Made by a program: the position numbers and the translations under genes
NCBI RefSeq assembly: GCF_001411805.1
Contig: NZ_CP007212.1
Coordinates: 3,286,001 to 3,350,000, forward strand
Reading direction: 5' to 3'
Source of the DNA: Burkholderia plantarii
GTDB taxonomy: Bacteria > Pseudomonadota > Gammaproteobacteria > Burkholderiales > Burkholderiaceae
DNA: 64,000 nt
Shown: positions 19,018 through 32,809 of the stretch, piece by piece
How the letters are laid out: each line of letters begins with the position of its first letter
How positions within the stretch are numbered: the stretch's first letter is position 1
The notes under the pieces: model-generated
Told to the model about the DNA's origin: nothing
What the model saw: only the letters and a program-made list of their open reading frames with translations
The model's database searches: none

Positions 19018-20220
19018 ATGAATACGACAACCGATGGCGCCGTCGCGAGCGGCGAGCGGGAATCCCTGTGGTCGCTGTTCTGGATCGTCGCGGGCGTGTC
19101 CGCGGTGTCATGGGGCGGCCTCGCGATGATGGCGCAGCTCGAGCGCCATTACGTCGAGCGCACCGGGCGGCTCGACCCCGCCGCCTACGCCGATCTCGTC
19201 GCGCTCGCCTGGATCGTGCCCGGCCCGGTCGGCTGCAACGTCGCGATCCAGCTCGGGCAGGCGCTGCGCGGGCGTGCCGGCGCCTGGCTCGCCGGCATCG
19301 CGAGCGTGCTGCCGTTCTTCGTGCCGATGACGCTGTTCGCGATCTTCTATCGCGCGCCCGCGGTGCGCTCGCTCGCGGCGCCGATGCTGCTGCACGCGTT
19401 CGGCATGGTGCTCGCCGCGCTGATCGGCGTGACCTGGCGGCGCCAGATCCGCACGCTCGCGACCGGGCCGGCCGAGCGGCTGGTGGCGGCCGTGGCGACC
19501 GTGCTGCTGATGACGGCGCACCGGCCGGGCGCGTTCGTCGCGATCCTCGCGGGCGCGTTCGCCTGGGGCTGGTTCAGCAGCACGGCGCGCGGCGCGGTGC
19601 CAAGGCTGCGACCGGCCGGTGCCGAGCGCCCGGTCCTGCTGGCGCTGGCACTGCTGGTGGTGCTGTTCGCGCTGCCGCTGCCGGACGTCGTCGAGGCGAA
19701 ACTGTTGTGGATGCGGCTCGCCGGCGCCGGCATGACGCTGTTCGGCGGCGGCTTCTCGGCGCTGCCGGTGCTGAAGGCGCTGTTCGTCACGCCGGCCACC
19801 GGCCTGTCCGACAGCGATTTCACGCTGGCCTTCGCGCTCTCGCCGGTCTCGCCCGGGCCGCTGTTGAACGTCGTACCGTTCCTCGGCTACCTGATGGACG
19901 GCTGGCGCGGCGCGCTGCTCGGCACGGCCGCGCTGTTCATCCCGTCGGGCTGCCTGGTGGTGCTGGCGCAGCGGCACCTGCACCGGCTGCGCCGCAACCC
20001 GCGCTTCGAGCACGGCATGCGGATGCTGCGCGCGGCCACCACCGGATTTCTCGCGATCGCGGTGGTGCGAATCCTGATCGGCATGCCGGCCGTGCCCGGC
20101 TATTGGGCGATCGGCGCGCTGGCCTGCCTCGCGTTCGCGCGCTTCGGCGTGCCGGTCTACGCCGTGTACGGGACCGTGGCGGCCGGCTGCTGGGGATGGC
20201 TGCTGTTCGCGGCGCACTGA
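19018..20220 (+). CDS. chrA: Chromate transporter (CHR family, two-domain)
   Basis: A 400-residue polytopic membrane protein with two homologous CHR halves. The first half has SWGGLAMMAQLERHYV and the conserved IVPGPVGCNVAIQLG. The second has LFGGGFSALPVLK and SPVSPGPLLNVVPFLGYL. Full-length members extrude chromate and sometimes affect sulfate handling. No ChrB-type regulator is adjacent. The ATG at 19018 places the first CHR helix at the N-terminus; the open frame upstream is repeat-derived and not protein-like. Confidence 0.88.
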   Translation: MNTTTDGAVASGERESLWSLFWIVAGVSAVSWGGLAMMAQLERHYVERTGRLDPAAYADLVALAWIVPGPVGCNVAIQLGQALRGRAGAWLAGIASVLPFFVPMTLFAIFYRAPAVRSLAAPMLLHAFGMVLAALIGVTWRRQIRTLATGPAERLVAAVATVLLMTAHRPGAFVAILAGAFAWGWFSSTARGAVPRLRPAGAERPVLLALALLVVLFALPLPDVVEAKLLWMRLAGAGMTLFGGGFSALPVLKALFVTPATGLSDSDFTLAFALSPVSPGPLLNVVPFLGYLMDGWRGALLGTAALFIPSGCLVVLAQRHLHRLRRNPRFEHGMRMLRAATTGFLAIAVVRILIGMPAVPGYWAIGALACLAFARFGVPVYAVYGTVAAGCWGWLLFAAH

Positions 20221-20408
20221 GCGGCGCGCCCCGGGGCGCGATCGGGCCGCGTGATCGGGCCGTGCATCGCGCGCCGCCGTTCCGGCAACGCGCGATGCGG
20301 GGAAAACGGATGGAGGAGCGCGGGAAAGTGGCGACGGCGCGATGCGGTGCCGGTGGCAACCGGCCGGGCCGGCGTCGTGCCCGACCGGCAGCGCGTGCCG
20401 TGCGCGCG

Positions 20409-20867
20409 TCAGAAGCCGCGCGAGAGGATCGCGAAGGCGATCGTCACGACGCCGAGCACAAGGTTCACCATCACCAGCGTGCGCATCGCCGAGACCGCGC
20501 GCGCGCCATCCGGCCAGTTCTGCGCCTGCACGGCGCGACGGATGCGCGGGAAGATCGCGAAGCGGATATGGCCGAAGATCAGCATCATCAGCACGCCGAT
20601 GCCGGCCATCGCGTGCAGCGGCCAGGTCGCGTGCGCGCCGCCGAACGCCGTCAGCAGATAGCCGCCCGTGAGCAGCGTGACGATCACGGCACCCGCCACC
20701 CAGTTGAAGAAGCGGCCGAACACGGCTTCCACGAGCGGCAGCCGCAGCTGCGGCGAGAGATCCGACAGCGCGGGGCGCAGGCAGAAATGCGCGAACACCA
20801 TTCCGCCCACCCACACCGCGACGGCGAGAAGGTGGAGAAACAGCGCAACGGCGATGGCGTGGGACAT
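20409..20867 (-). CDS. CopD-like small membrane protein
   Basis: A 152-residue protein with four predicted helices. It matches the small CopD-domain/DUF2269-like group: MSHAIAVALFLHLLAVAVWVGGMVFAHF at the start contains the conserved His and the WVGGM motif, and later HAMAGIG and FGHIRFAIFP supply further His and Arg residues. Larger CopD proteins take part in copper uptake, but these short forms are uncharacterised and may bind heme or metal. I chose the ATG at 20867 rather than a TTG two codons upstream. Confidence 0.78.
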   Translation of the reverse strand: MSHAIAVALFLHLLAVAVWVGGMVFAHFCLRPALSDLSPQLRLPLVEAVFGRFFNWVAGAVIVTLLTGGYLLTAFGGAHATWPLHAMAGIGVLMMLIFGHIRFAIFPRIRRAVQAQNWPDGARAVSAMRTLVMVNLVLGVVTIAFAILSRGF

Positions 20868-21091
20868 GAGCAATCCTGTGGGGGGTCGTTATTGGATGAA
20901 ACGGGGTGAAAACCCGGCGGCATCGCCGCGAACGGCGACGCGACGGCCGCGGCATGACCGGGTTCGACCGCCGCGCGCCCGGTCGGTTCGGCCGGGCGCG
21001 CGATTTCGGGTGAAATCGCCCGAAATCGCGGCGCGCGGCACGCGCCGGCCGTCATGTACGAAGACGCGTGCCCGCTCGCCAAGCCTTCATG

Positions 21092-21131
21092 AAAAAGCCC
21101 CGGGAGCGCCCGTAAGGGGGCGCCACCGGGG
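21092..21131 (-). terminator. Intrinsic terminator after parC
   Basis: Read on the minus strand, arms ccccgg-gcgccc and gggcgc-ccgggg pair around a short loop and are followed by a T run. This is a classical Rho-independent terminator, about 40 bp beyond the parC stop. Confidence 0.85.
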
Positions 21132-21168
21132 CCACGGATGCCACCGCGGCCGGCACCCGCGGCCCGCG

Positions 21169-23496
<2,328 letters not shown>

Positions 23497-23570
23497 CGGG
23501 TATCGCTTCCGTATGCTTCTCGTATCGGTTCGAGGCGGCAGGCGCTCATCTCGGGCGGGCGTGCCGCCGC

Positions 23571-25553
23571 TCAGATGTCGGCTTCGACCTCGTTGCCCTT
23601 TTCTTCCAGCCAGCTGCGGCGCGCGGCGGCTTCGCCCTTGCCCATCAGCATCGTCATGCGCGAGACCGTCGCGTCGTAGTCGAGCTGGCCGAGCGCGACC
23701 GGCATCAGGCGCCGCGTGTCGGGATTCATGGTGGTGTCCCACAGCTGCTCGGCGCTCATTTCGCCGAGGCCCTTGAAGCGGCTGATGGTCCACTGCGTGT
23801 CGCGCACGCCGTCCTTGCGCAGCTTGTCGAGGATCGCCTCAAGTTCGCCGTCGTCGAGCGCGTAGAGCTTCTGCGCCGGCTTCTTGCCGCGCGCCGGCGC
23901 ATCGACGCGGAACAGCGGCGGGCGCGCCACGAACACGTTGCCACGCTCGATCAGCTGCGGGAAATGCTTGAAGAACAGCGTGAGCAGCAGCACCTGGATG
24001 TGCGCGCCATCCACGTCCGCGTCCGACAGGATGCAGATCTTGCCGTAGCGCAGGTTCGAGAGATCGACGGTGTCGTCGGGGCCGTGCGGATCGACGCCGA
24101 TCGCCACCGAGATGTCGTGGACCTCGTTGTTCGCGAACAGGCGGTCGCGCTCGGTCTCCCAGGTGTTGAGCACCTTGCCGCGCAGCGGCAGGATCGCCTG
24201 GTATTCCTTGTCGCGGCCCATCTTCGCCGAGCCGCCCGCCGAATCGCCCTCGACCAGGAACAGCTCGTTGCGCGCGATGTCCTGCGTCTCGCAGTCGGTC
24301 AGCTTGCCCGGCAGCACCGCGACGCCCGAGCTCTTGCGCTTCTCCACCTTCTGGCCGGCGCGCGTGCGCGCCTGGGCCTGCTTGATCACCAGTTCGGCCA
24401 GCTTCTTGCCGTGCTCGACGTGCTGGTTCAGCCACAGTTCGAGCGCCGGACGCGCGAACGACGAGACCAGCTTCACCGCGTCGCGGCTGTTGAGCCGCTC
24501 CTTGATCTGCCCCTGGAACTGCGGGTCCAGCACCTTCGCCGACAGCACGAACGACACGCGCGCGAACACGTCCTCGGCCAGCAGCTTGACGCCCTTCGGC
24601 TGCAGGTTGTGCAGCTCGACGAAGCTCTTGACCGCCTGATAGAGCCCGTCGCGCAGGCCCGACTCGTGGGTGCCGCCGGCCGGCGTCGGGATCAGGTTCA
24701 CGTAGGATTCGCGCGTGAGCGAGCCTTCCTCGCTCCAGGCCACCACCCACGAGGCGCCCTCGCCGTCGGCGAAGCTGTCGTCGCCCGACTTCGCATCGGC
24801 GAAGCGCTCGCCCTCGAACAGCGGGATCAACAGCTCGCTGCCGTTCATCTCGTCGAGCAGGTAGCCGCGCAGGCCGTCCTCGTACTTCCAGCTCTGCCGT
24901 TCGCCCGACTTCTCGTTGACCAGCACCACCTCGACGCCCGGCAGCAGCACCGCCTTCGAGCGCAGCAGCCGCTGCAGCTCGCCGAGCGGCAGGTTCGGCG
25001 AATCGAAATACTTGCCGTCGGGCCAGACGCGCACGCGCGTGCCCGACTTCTTCTCGCCGCGGCCGGCCGCCTGCGTGACGAGCGGCTTGACCACGTCGCC
25101 GTGCGCGAAGCCGAGCTCGGCGCACTTGCCCTCGCGCCAGACCGTGACGTCGAGCCGCGTGGCGAGCGCATTCGTGACCGACACGCCCACCCCGTGCAGG
25201 CCGCCCGAGAACGTGTAGGCGCCGCCCGCGGCCTTGTCGAACTTGCCGCCCGCGTGCAGCCGCGTGAACACGATCTCGACCACCGGCACGCCTTCGTCCG
25301 GATGCAGGCCGAACGGGATGCCGCGGCCGTCGTCCTCGACCGAGACCGACTGGTCCGCGTGCAGGGTGACCGTGATCTGCTTGCCGTGACCGCCGAGCGC
25401 CTCGTCCGAGGCGTTGTCGATCACTTCCTGAATGATGTGCAGCGGGTTTTCGGTACGCGTGTACATACCGGGCCGCTGCTTGACGGGCTCGAGGCCCTTC
25501 AGCACCTTGATCGATGCTTCGCTGTAGGCCGCTGCGGGCTTTTTCGTGGACAT
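23571..25553 (-). CDS. parE: DNA topoisomerase IV subunit B
   Basis: A 660-residue GHKL ATPase subunit of topoisomerase IV. ATP-site motifs include [26 protein letters not shown] and [15 protein letters not shown]. The TOPRIM acidic cluster is seen in [19 protein letters not shown] and [13 protein letters not shown]. The C-terminal [17 protein letters not shown] block is typical. The ATG at 25553 gives [24 protein letters not shown] as N-terminus (shown as [15 protein letters not shown]); an upstream TTG is less likely. Confidence 0.96.
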   Translation of the reverse strand: MSTKKPAAAYSEASIKVLKGLEPVKQRPGMYTRTENPLHIIQEVIDNASDEALGGHGKQITVTLHADQSVSVEDDGRGIPFGLHPDEGVPVVEIVFTRLHAGGKFDKAAGGAYTFSGGLHGVGVSVTNALATRLDVTVWREGKCAELGFAHGDVVKPLVTQAAGRGEKKSGTRVRVWPDGKYFDSPNLPLGELQRLLRSKAVLLPGVEVVLVNEKSGERQSWKYEDGLRGYLLDEMNGSELLIPLFEGERFADAKSGDDSFADGEGASWVVAWSEEGSLTRESYVNLIPTPAGGTHESGLRDGLYQAVKSFVELHNLQPKGVKLLAEDVFARVSFVLSAKVLDPQFQGQIKERLNSRDAVKLVSSFARPALELWLNQHVEHGKKLAELVIKQAQARTRAGQKVEKRKSSGVAVLPGKLTDCETQDIARNELFLVEGDSAGGSAKMGRDKEYQAILPLRGKVLNTWETERDRLFANNEVHDISVAIGVDPHGPDDTVDLSNLRYGKICILSDADVDGAHIQVLLLTLFFKHFPQLIERGNVFVARPPLFRVDAPARGKKPAQKLYALDDGELEAILDKLRKDGVRDTQWTISRFKGLGEMSAEQLWDTTMNPDTRRLMPVALGQLDYDATVSRMTMLMGKGEAAARRSWLEEKGNEVEADI

Positions 25554-25754
25554 AGGCGCCAGTTTCGTCAATCGTCCGGGTGCTTGCCGGCCGCCGGGGC
25601 CGACAAGCGCGCGGACAAAACGTTGAATTCGATAAACGAGCCGATCGAAACAATGCGGTTACGCGACTGCTCCGAAAGCGGGCGGCACGCCGGCGCCGCG
25701 AGAGGCGCCGGGGGCCGGAACGCGGCGTATTTTACTGGTTCCTTGCGTGAGCGC

Positions 25755-27719
<1,965 letters not shown>

Positions 27720-27961
27720 GGGGAAGACGGCGAAGAGAAGGATTCGGAAACGCCCATTGTAACGGGCATCGGGCCGGGCGCCGTACCGGCCGGTCGGCCA
27801 GCGTGACGGAGGCGGGGAGGAAGCCGGTGAAAAGCGTGGAGGGTGGCGGGAAAATGCCTCGGTGCTCGAGTGCGGGGCCGCCCGGCGCCGGCCCGCGAGC
27901 GGGCGGACGGCGCGAGACGGGTGAAATGCGGGGCGAAATGCGGGCGAAATGCGGCGGCGGC

Positions 27962-28372
27962 TTACTTGACGTCGATGTGGATCGTCTGGCTCATGTCGGG
28001 GCCATAGGAGCGATGCGCGCCGTCACCGAACTGCAGCGTGAGCGTGTGCGGACCGGGCGGCAGCTTCAGGTCGGTTTCGGTCTGGCCTTTGCCGAAGTGC
28101 AGCGAGCGCTCCGTGGCGGGGATCACCTGATCCTTCGGCACCGGGCCGCCGTCGATCTCGAGGTGATGATGCCCCGTGTTCGGCGTCAGGTCGCCGGCCG
28201 GCTTGATCGCCATGCCGTCGACGCCGAACACGACGTGAACCGGGTTCGATACCGTGGCGCCGTCCTTCGGCGCGACGAAATACACGCGCGGCTGCGCGGC
28301 ATGCGCAACGCCGGCGGACGCGGCAAGCGCGGTTGCGCAAAGCGTGGCGGCCATCCATCGTTTGCTGATCAT
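27962..28372 (-). CDS. DUF4399 domain periplasmic protein
   Basis: A 136-residue secreted protein. The signal peptide ends at VAHAAQP (about residue 25). The mature part is a DUF4399 beta-sandwich: RVYFVAPKDGATVSNPVHVVFGV, GHHHLEIDGG and LKLPPGPHTLTLQFGDG. The HHH-L segment suggests metal binding, but function is unknown. The ATG at 28372 follows a strong Shine-Dalgarno (aggagag). An upstream extension of the frame is not credible. Confidence 0.85.
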   Translation of the reverse strand: MISKRWMAATLCATALAASAGVAHAAQPRVYFVAPKDGATVSNPVHVVFGVDGMAIKPAGDLTPNTGHHHLEIDGGPVPKDQVIPATERSLHFGKGQTETDLKLPPGPHTLTLQFGDGAHRSYGPDMSQTIHIDVK

Positions 28373-28659
28373 CGTTCTCTCCTGTTTCCTGTTGCCCGGT
28401 GAGCCTGCTGTCAGGCGGGTCGGGCAGATCGGGGGGAAGGGGTGACGCGCGGCAAGCATACACCGTGAGGGACGGGGGCGGGGTTGAGCGAGTGTCGGGC
28501 GGTCGGGGGCGGTGTTTCGGGTATATTGCGCGGTTTGCTGGCTCGGGGCGCGCTTCGCGCTTGGGGTCGGCTGCAGTTGACGGTGGGTGATTGAACGGCG
28601 CCGTCGCGGTCCTTTTTCACGTTTTTCAAGTATTCAGTATGGTTGTCGGGATTACCGTC

Positions 28660-28842
28660 ATGAGCGAAGTGGTCGAGTACAAGAGCTGGGTCTGCCTGAT
28701 CTGCGGCTGGATCTATAACGAGGCGGAAGGGCTGCCCGATGACGGCATCCCGGCCGGCACGCGGTTCGCGGACCTGCCGGCCGACTGGCGCTGCCCGCTT
28801 TGCGATGTGGGCAAGGACGATTTTGTCGCCGTGGAGTTTTGA
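28660..28842 (+). CDS. Rubredoxin
   Basis: A 60-residue electron carrier with the paired iron-binding motifs CLICGW and CPLCDV, both CxxC, plus the conserved Tyr/Trp/Asp-Gly pattern (WIYNEAEGLPDDGIPAGTRF). It probably transfers electrons to a hydroxylase or oxidoreductase not encoded nearby. An in-frame ATG seven codons upstream (28639) is possible, but 28660 gives the usual rubredoxin length. Confidence 0.92.
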   Translation: MSEVVEYKSWVCLICGWIYNEAEGLPDDGIPAGTRFADLPADWRCPLCDVGKDDFVAVEF

Positions 28843-29105
28843 GCGGCCGGCCCCGAAGGCGGGTCGGGCTTGCTGCGGGACGCCGTGAGCGATCGTGAGT
28901 GGGGATCGAGTACGGCTTCCGGCTGCGGCGGTCTTTGCTATACTCTCCCCCGCTGAACGGCCGCCAGAGACACGCGTTGCATGGTGAGTCGGGCCGTTTT
29001 GGCGTGGTGAAGCGAGGCATTGGCACAAAGCGTTACGCCAGCTTCCATGCCAGCCGCGGCGCCTTGGCCTTGCCGCCGGCAAACGGCCCGCTTCGCGACT
29101 ATCCA

Positions 29106-29180
29106 CTCCCCGTAGTTCAATGGATAGAACAAGCGCCTCCTAAGCGCTAGATACAGGTTCGATTCCTGTCGGGGGGACCA
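29106..29180 (+). tRNA. tRNA-Arg (anticodon CCU)
   Basis: All arms fold. The acceptor ctccccg pairs with cgggggg, with one U-G pair. The D stem is gttc/gaac. The anticodon stem agcgc/gcgct has loop ctcctaa, so the anticodon CCT is at 29139-29141. The T arm is acagg-ttcgatt-cctgt. Discriminator A and an encoded CCA end at 29180. It decodes AGG, a rare codon in such a GC-rich genome. Confidence 0.95.
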
Positions 29181-29211
29181 GTCAGGTTCCCAAAGCCTCC
29201 CAAGATTGCCT

Positions 29212-29248
29212 AAAAAACCCCGCAGAGCCTTGCTGTGCGGGGTTTTTT
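29212..29248 (+). terminator. Intrinsic terminator after tRNA-Arg
   Basis: Arms ccccgca (29218-29224) and tgcgggg (29236-29242) are flanked by six A and six T residues, which extend the stem and give a U tract. It lies 31 bp beyond the tRNA CCA and ends its transcript; the A/T symmetry lets it work in both directions. Confidence 0.92.
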
Positions 29249-29965
29249 GCTGTCGACCTACCTATTTATTACTAGCCAAGTTCGGTAGAGCACTTTCCGG
29301 TAGGTAGGCGAATGCCGTCAAATTCGATGCCCCGTGCAGTTGGCTTCTACATCACGCCCCGCACCGCTCACCCTGCTGTCAGCCTGCAAAACCAAGTTTC
29401 GCCGTCTGGCAGACGGCAAGCGGCTTTGTCCTCAATCAGGGCCAGGCAGGTCACGCGAGCCTCGAAGCGTTCGGTACGCGTCTGAAACTGGCCAAGACCA
29501 ATCCCGTCTGGGAAGGCGTAACCGGAACAGTGAGGACGCAATCAGCCGCTCGCTGGAAAAAATGGAACAGCTCAAAATCAGAAAGCGACGCGTGCATCGG
29601 CCGTAAAGCGTCGAGAGGGTTTGCAGCCGCCGGAAGTGGTGTCATCGGCGCAATGCCGCCGATGGCACGATCAGCGCGATGCCCTGTTATCGCGACGCCG
29701 CAAACCGGCCAATGCTTCGATGAGTCGAGCAGGAAAGGAACGGCACGGACCCGCCCGTCGCCTCGTCGGCCGCCATCCCCCCGACGCCCTCGCCCACGGC
29801 TCCACCGATCACCTAGCCGCGCCGGTTTTTTTACTGCAAACTCCCGCCACGCCCGCTGCCTCGGGCATCTCGCATCGACCACCAGGCAAGCGAAGAAAGC
29901 CCGCGAACGCATCCCGAGCAACGAACGCTACCGTCACGCCGCCAATCACCACCACGAACCGCCGG
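29249..29965. other. Degenerate, atypical sequence downstream of the tRNA
   Basis: About 720 bp with lower GC than the neighbours at its start and no credible intact gene. A stretch at about 29410-29530 reads on the plus strand as a short protein-like fragment (...ASLEAFGTRLKLAKTNPVWEG...) without a start and soon interrupted, so it may be a gene remnant. The position beside a tRNA fits past integration, but no integrase and no second copy of the tRNA 3' end were seen. Confidence 0.4.
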
Positions 29966-31630
29966 ATGGAACAAGCCGCCATGCAGGACCCGAAACAACT
30001 CCCACCCATCGACGAAGTGATCTTCGCCGATGATTTCCTGCGTGCGGACGAAAACGGTCTGCCCGCGGCTTCCCGAGGGAACCGCCAATTCCTGCGCGCC
30101 TTCTTCGGTACCGCCGCTGCGCGGCTGGGCTGGCGTGTGCGGGAAATCAGCCCACAATCGCAAGGCGGCGAAATCCCGCTGGCCGACATCATGGCGGCCC
30201 TGAACCTGCCGCGCAGCCCGGACGGCTGGGCCGCCGCATGCACAGCCGACCTGGGCCGGGCAGCCAACCACCTGCACCACCTCGCGCTGACACCGGCCAG
30301 CCTCGTGATCGGCTGGGGCATGCCGCCATCCGTGCTGCAGTACATCGACCGCCAGGGTGCGGCGTTCATCGACGTGGAAATCCACTCGATCCGCTTCACC
30401 CGCGACCTGCATCTGGCGATGCGCACCAACGACGCCGGCATCCGCCACGAACTCGAGCAGTTGCGCATCGACGACGAGCTATTCTGGGCCGCCGCGGCCG
30501 GCCTGCGCGGCCACTTCGCGCGGCGCGCGAAAACCTTCGTCGCGCGCCCCGATCTGAGCGTGGGCGTGTTCGTCGGGCAGATGGACATCGACCTGGCCTT
30601 GGTCCGCGACGGCCGCCTGATCGGGCCGGCCGACTTTATCGAACCCATCGCGCAATGGGCGCAGCAGGTCGATCTGCTGGCCATCTGCCCGCACCCCGCC
30701 CAGAAGGATACGAGCCTGCTGCACGCGCTGCTGGACCGAATCCCCAACGCCACGCTCATCAGCCGCAACACCTACAACCTGCTCTGCGCGGAGAATCTCG
30801 CGTTCGTCGGCGCGATCTCGTCGGGCGTGCTCAAGGAGGCGGCCTACCTCGGCTGCAACGACATCCGCCAGCTGGCCGTCGACGATCGCAATATCGCCAG
30901 CCTGCTGCCGGCCACCTGCTCGCCGTGGATTCCGGTCCGGCTCGAAGTTGCCAGCCGTGGCTCGCTGGACGCGCTCTCGAAAGCGCGGCAAGGCAGCCCG
31001 GTCCCGCCTGCACCGGCCGGTCGGCCCGCGGCGTTCCCCGACGACATGCTCAACACCATCTTTGGCTACCGCTGGGGCTTCGATCCGTCAGCGAACGGCC
31101 TGCCCGAGCTTCCCACGCTCGCGCCGGGCGCGTCGCTGAGCATCGCCGCCGATGCGCCCGGCGCGGCCAGCGCCGCGTTCGCGCACGGCTGGCACGCGCC
31201 CGAACCCTGGGGCGTCTGGAGTGCCGAGCCGCGCGCCTGCCTGGCCGTGCTGCTGGAAGACCTCGAACCGGGCGTCGGCTATGAACTGTCGCTCTATGGC
31301 CATCCGTGGGTGCCGGCCGGCGCCACGCCGCCCGCCATACGCCTCGTGGTCAACGGCCGCGAGTGCCAGCTCCGCTCCAGCCAGGAAAGCGGCATGGAAT
31401 GGGCGCTTCAGCTCGACGCCGACACCCTCGGGCGCCGCCTGCTGCTCATTACCGCCGACGTGCGCGGGGCGCTGCGGCCATGCGACGTGGGCGGTGCCCC
31501 GAACGACACGCGCGCGTTCGGACTCGGGATGCGATACCTCACGCTGCAGAAGATCGCGCCCGCCGAAGCCGAACCTGAAGCCGAACCTGAACCTGAACCC
31601 AAACCAGAACCCAAACCAGAAGCCGTGTAG
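29966..31630 (+). CDS. Kdo-transferase-like polysaccharide protein with Glu-Pro tail
   Basis: A 554-residue protein (549 if the ATG at 29981 is used). Residues about 240-300 carry a pattern seen in bacterial beta-Kdo transferases of the capsule/O-antigen type (GT99/KpsC-like): CPHPAQKDTSLLHALL, then SRNTYNLL, then AISSGVLKEAAYLG. From about residue 365 a second, beta-rich domain contains HGWHAPEPWGVWSAEPRACL, resembling sugar-binding sandwich domains found in polysaccharide enzymes. The end is a repetitive Glu-Pro tail (about 532-552). No other glycan gene is adjacent. The family call is inference from motifs, and no signal peptide is seen. Confidence 0.6.
   Translation: MEQAAMQDPKQLPPIDEVIFADDFLRADENGLPAASRGNRQFLRAFFGTAAARLGWRVREISPQSQGGEIPLADIMAALNLPRSPDGWAAACTADLGRAANHLHHLALTPASLVIGWGMPPSVLQYIDRQGAAFIDVEIHSIRFTRDLHLAMRTNDAGIRHELEQLRIDDELFWAAAAGLRGHFARRAKTFVARPDLSVGVFVGQMDIDLALVRDGRLIGPADFIEPIAQWAQQVDLLAICPHPAQKDTSLLHALLDRIPNATLISRNTYNLLCAENLAFVGAISSGVLKEAAYLGCNDIRQLAVDDRNIASLLPATCSPWIPVRLEVASRGSLDALSKARQGSPVPPAPAGRPAAFPDDMLNTIFGYRWGFDPSANGLPELPTLAPGASLSIAADAPGAASAAFAHGWHAPEPWGVWSAEPRACLAVLLEDLEPGVGYELSLYGHPWVPAGATPPAIRLVVNGRECQLRSSQESGMEWALQLDADTLGRRLLLITADVRGALRPCDVGGAPNDTRAFGLGMRYLTLQKIAPAEAEPEAEPEPEPKPEPKPEAV
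31560..31625 (+). repeat. In-frame hexanucleotide repeat coding Glu-Pro
   Basis: Short units of the form gaacct/gaaccc/ccagaa encode alternating Glu-Pro or Lys-Pro-Glu residues at the C-terminus of the Kdo-transferase-like protein. Length is a multiple of three and six, so slippage would change tail length without breaking the frame. Confidence 0.75.
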
Positions 31631-31702
31631 ATCAGGGCCGCCGGCAACCGCCCGGCGATCGCCTCGTGCGTGGTCCCGTCAGCTCGGTAAAATCGTCCCC
31701 TG

Positions 31703-32484
31703 TCATCGCGCACTGCCGCGCTGCAGGATCAGCGTGACGGGCTGCGAATCGACGCAGTGCAACTGGTTTTCATACAGCTTCTCGTAATAGACCTGCACCG
31801 TCCCGCCATCGATCGACACGATATCGTCGCCGGGGCGGACGCCCGCCTTGTCGGCCGCCGAACCCAACACGACGGATCCGATCTTCTCCTTGCCCTCGAA
31901 TACCCATGGAGTCAATCCGGTCGTCAGCTTGCGCCGCGGGTGCGCCGCGCATCCCGGCGAGGATTGCGCACGCGGCGTCAGCCGCGTCGCGCCGCACCGG
32001 TTGTCGACGGCGATGTCGAAAGTCTTCAGCCCCTGCAATCCGGGAGTGCCGTCGATGAGGGGGACATGCAGAACAACGCCCCGTCAGGGCACCTGCAGCG
32101 GATCGACACTGTGCGAAAGCCTGATGTCGTCAATCTGCCGATCGCCCGGCGAAATCGGTGCCTGCACAGGCGCATGGAGGTAACGCATCAGGCCGCGCGG
32201 CTTCCAGGCGACGATCGTCGTGGATTTCCGGTTCGTGCCGAATTGCGCCTTTCCGATTTCCGAACTTTCCAGAAACCAAACTCCCCGTCATCGAGCGTCA
32301 GGGCAAAATCGCCGATGCCTTTCCCGCCGTCGAACTGGACCGTGGCAATCGGCATCCTGATGTCATCCAGCGTTTCCTGCTTCAACTCGGTGGCACCCGA
32401 TGCGGGCTCGCCGAGCCGGTCGGTCACGAGGATCTGGCAATGCGAAAAATCGGTCTTCACGACCCTGTCGCGAATCGTGTCCAT
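31703..32484 (-). pseudogene. Broken gene with C-terminal PDZ domain
   Basis: Read on the minus strand, protein-like sequence starts at an ATG (32484; MDTIRDRVVKTDF) and continues to GEFGFWKV. It shifts frame at about 32250 (AQFGTNRKSTTIVAWKPRG), then meets an in-frame TGA near 32083, after which the same frame continues to a PDZ-like domain (GSVVLGSAADKAGVRPGDD) and a normal stop. At least one frameshift and one nonsense change are therefore present. The intact ancestor was about 260 residues and may belong to PDZ-containing aspartyl-protease-like proteins, but the protease motif is not visible. Confidence 0.6.
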
Positions 32485-32809
32485 TCTGTTGGTATGGACA
32501 GGCTACCCGGCGCGGCACTCCGGCCGTTGGCGATTTCATCGTGACGCGTGACCGGATAGAGGGTGTGGCCGACGCCACCCCGCAGGCCGCGCGGCGAGCG
32601 ACCATATCGCGGAAGTACGTCACGCCGGCGGCGTCATCGGGCGGCCCGCCGGCCGGCCCCGCCCATATGGCGCAGCCAGCTATCCTTGTGCGGATAAATT
32701 GGTGGTGCCGAGGCGCCGCCTGCGCCCAGAATCGATGCGATCGACAACCGCCGGCCCGGCCGTGCGCCGAACGGCAGCCGGGCGCCGCTTCCCCCATCGA
32801 CACGACGCC
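32485..32809. other. 325-bp intergenic region upstream of the dppA-like gene
   Basis: No gene seen. A small AT-richer patch around 32670-32700 (containing gcggataaatt) could include the promoter of the downstream binding-protein gene. The rest is GC-rich without clear repeats. Confidence 0.4.

Noticed and set aside
29106..29180. Attachment site duplication of the tRNA 3' end
   Set aside because: I could not find a second copy of the T-arm/acceptor sequence downstream within the window.
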